Source: an uncultured Acidobacteriaceae bacterium | GTDB taxonomy: Bacteria; Acidobacteriota; Terriglobia; Terriglobales; Acidobacteriaceae | NCBI GenBank assembly: GCA_903842845.1 | Contig: CAIMNN010000202.1 | Location: 1-5,231 of the forward strand | Direction of reading: 5' to 3' | DNA length: 5,231 bases | Shown: one piece after another, positions 5,124 to 5,231 of the stretch | Layout: each line of letters starts with the position of its first letter | Numbering within the stretch: position 1 is the stretch's first letter | Made by a program: the position numbers and the translations under genes | Notes under the pieces: generated by a model | Told to the model about the DNA's origin: nothing | Seen by the model: the letters and a program-made list of their open reading frames with translations, nothing else | Database searches by the model: none

Positions 5124-5231
5124 TTATTCTTTGCGGGCGAAGTAGCCTTTACGCGCGCGCACCTGGTAGCGGCGGTCATTGGCGAAGAGGTAGATGGTTC
5201 GGAATGCGCCGTCGGGTTTGAAGTCAGCGGG
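5124..5231 (-). CDS. C-terminal end of an acidobacterial VWFA-related domain protein
   Basis: The minus strand is open from the window edge to TAA at 5126-5124 and encodes 35 residues that include GAFRTIYLFANDRRYQVRAR and end KGYFARKE. The pattern FR-x-I, a short strand, then VRARKGYFA and the stop is typical of the C-terminus of the VWFA-related Acidobacterial domain family (TIGR03436). These are usually secreted or membrane-anchored proteins with a von Willebrand factor A-like domain; their role is largely unknown. The VWA fold and its metal site, if present, lie outside the window. The in-frame stop followed by a strong terminator supports this as a real gene end. The call depends on a short tail, but the tail is distinctive. 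Confidence 0.72.
   Translation of the reverse strand, partial: PADFKPDGAFRTIYLFANDRRYQVRARKGYFARKE

Overview
The window looks like a chromosomal segment from an Acidobacteriota member, probably class Terriglobia. The best lineage evidence is at the right edge. The last 35 residues of a minus-strand gene end in a VRARKGYFA-type tail, which is characteristic of the 'VWFA-related Acidobacterial domain' proteins. The DUF6580-like membrane protein, the DUF457-type hydrolase and the Cys4 hypothetical protein also match proteins I associate with this group. This assignment is inferred from remembered family features; no search was run.

Layout, left to right. (1) 1-231, minus: N-terminal 77 residues of a DUF6580-like membrane protein that runs off the left edge, with a plausible promoter at 263-291. 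(2) 232-762: about 530 bases with no credible gene, holding small direct repeats, a five-unit heptamer array (604-638) and copy A of a palindromic repeat (690-735). (3) 763-1914, minus: a membrane-bound metal-dependent hydrolase of the DUF457/YdjM type, with copy B of the same palindrome embedded in frame in its coding sequence. (4) 1915-2040: divergent intergenic region with a CTAG-containing heptad repeat. (5) 2041-4053, plus: complete NAD+-dependent DNA ligase, ligA. (6) 4054-4312: gene-free, with a shorter version of the heptad repeat, direct repeats, a perfect 9-bp hairpin and palindrome copy C. (7) 4313-4888, minus: a small protein with an N-terminal Cys4 putative zinc site and a long disordered tail. 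(8) 5076-5103: a clear intrinsic terminator for (9) 5124-5231, minus: the C-terminus of the acidobacterial VWFA-related protein.

The genes do not form an obvious pathway or operon. LigA is the only housekeeping gene and the only plus-strand gene. The plus strand is visibly G-rich over C throughout, whichever strand is coding, so ligA is probably co-oriented with replication and the minus-strand genes are on the lagging template. I see no phage, IS element, CRISPR array, tRNA or rRNA, and no convincing new multi-gene system. The most interesting content is the repeat layer: a three-copy palindromic element, two copies just 3' of minus-strand stop codons and one read through as protein, and a heptad element present on both sides of ligA with different unit numbers.
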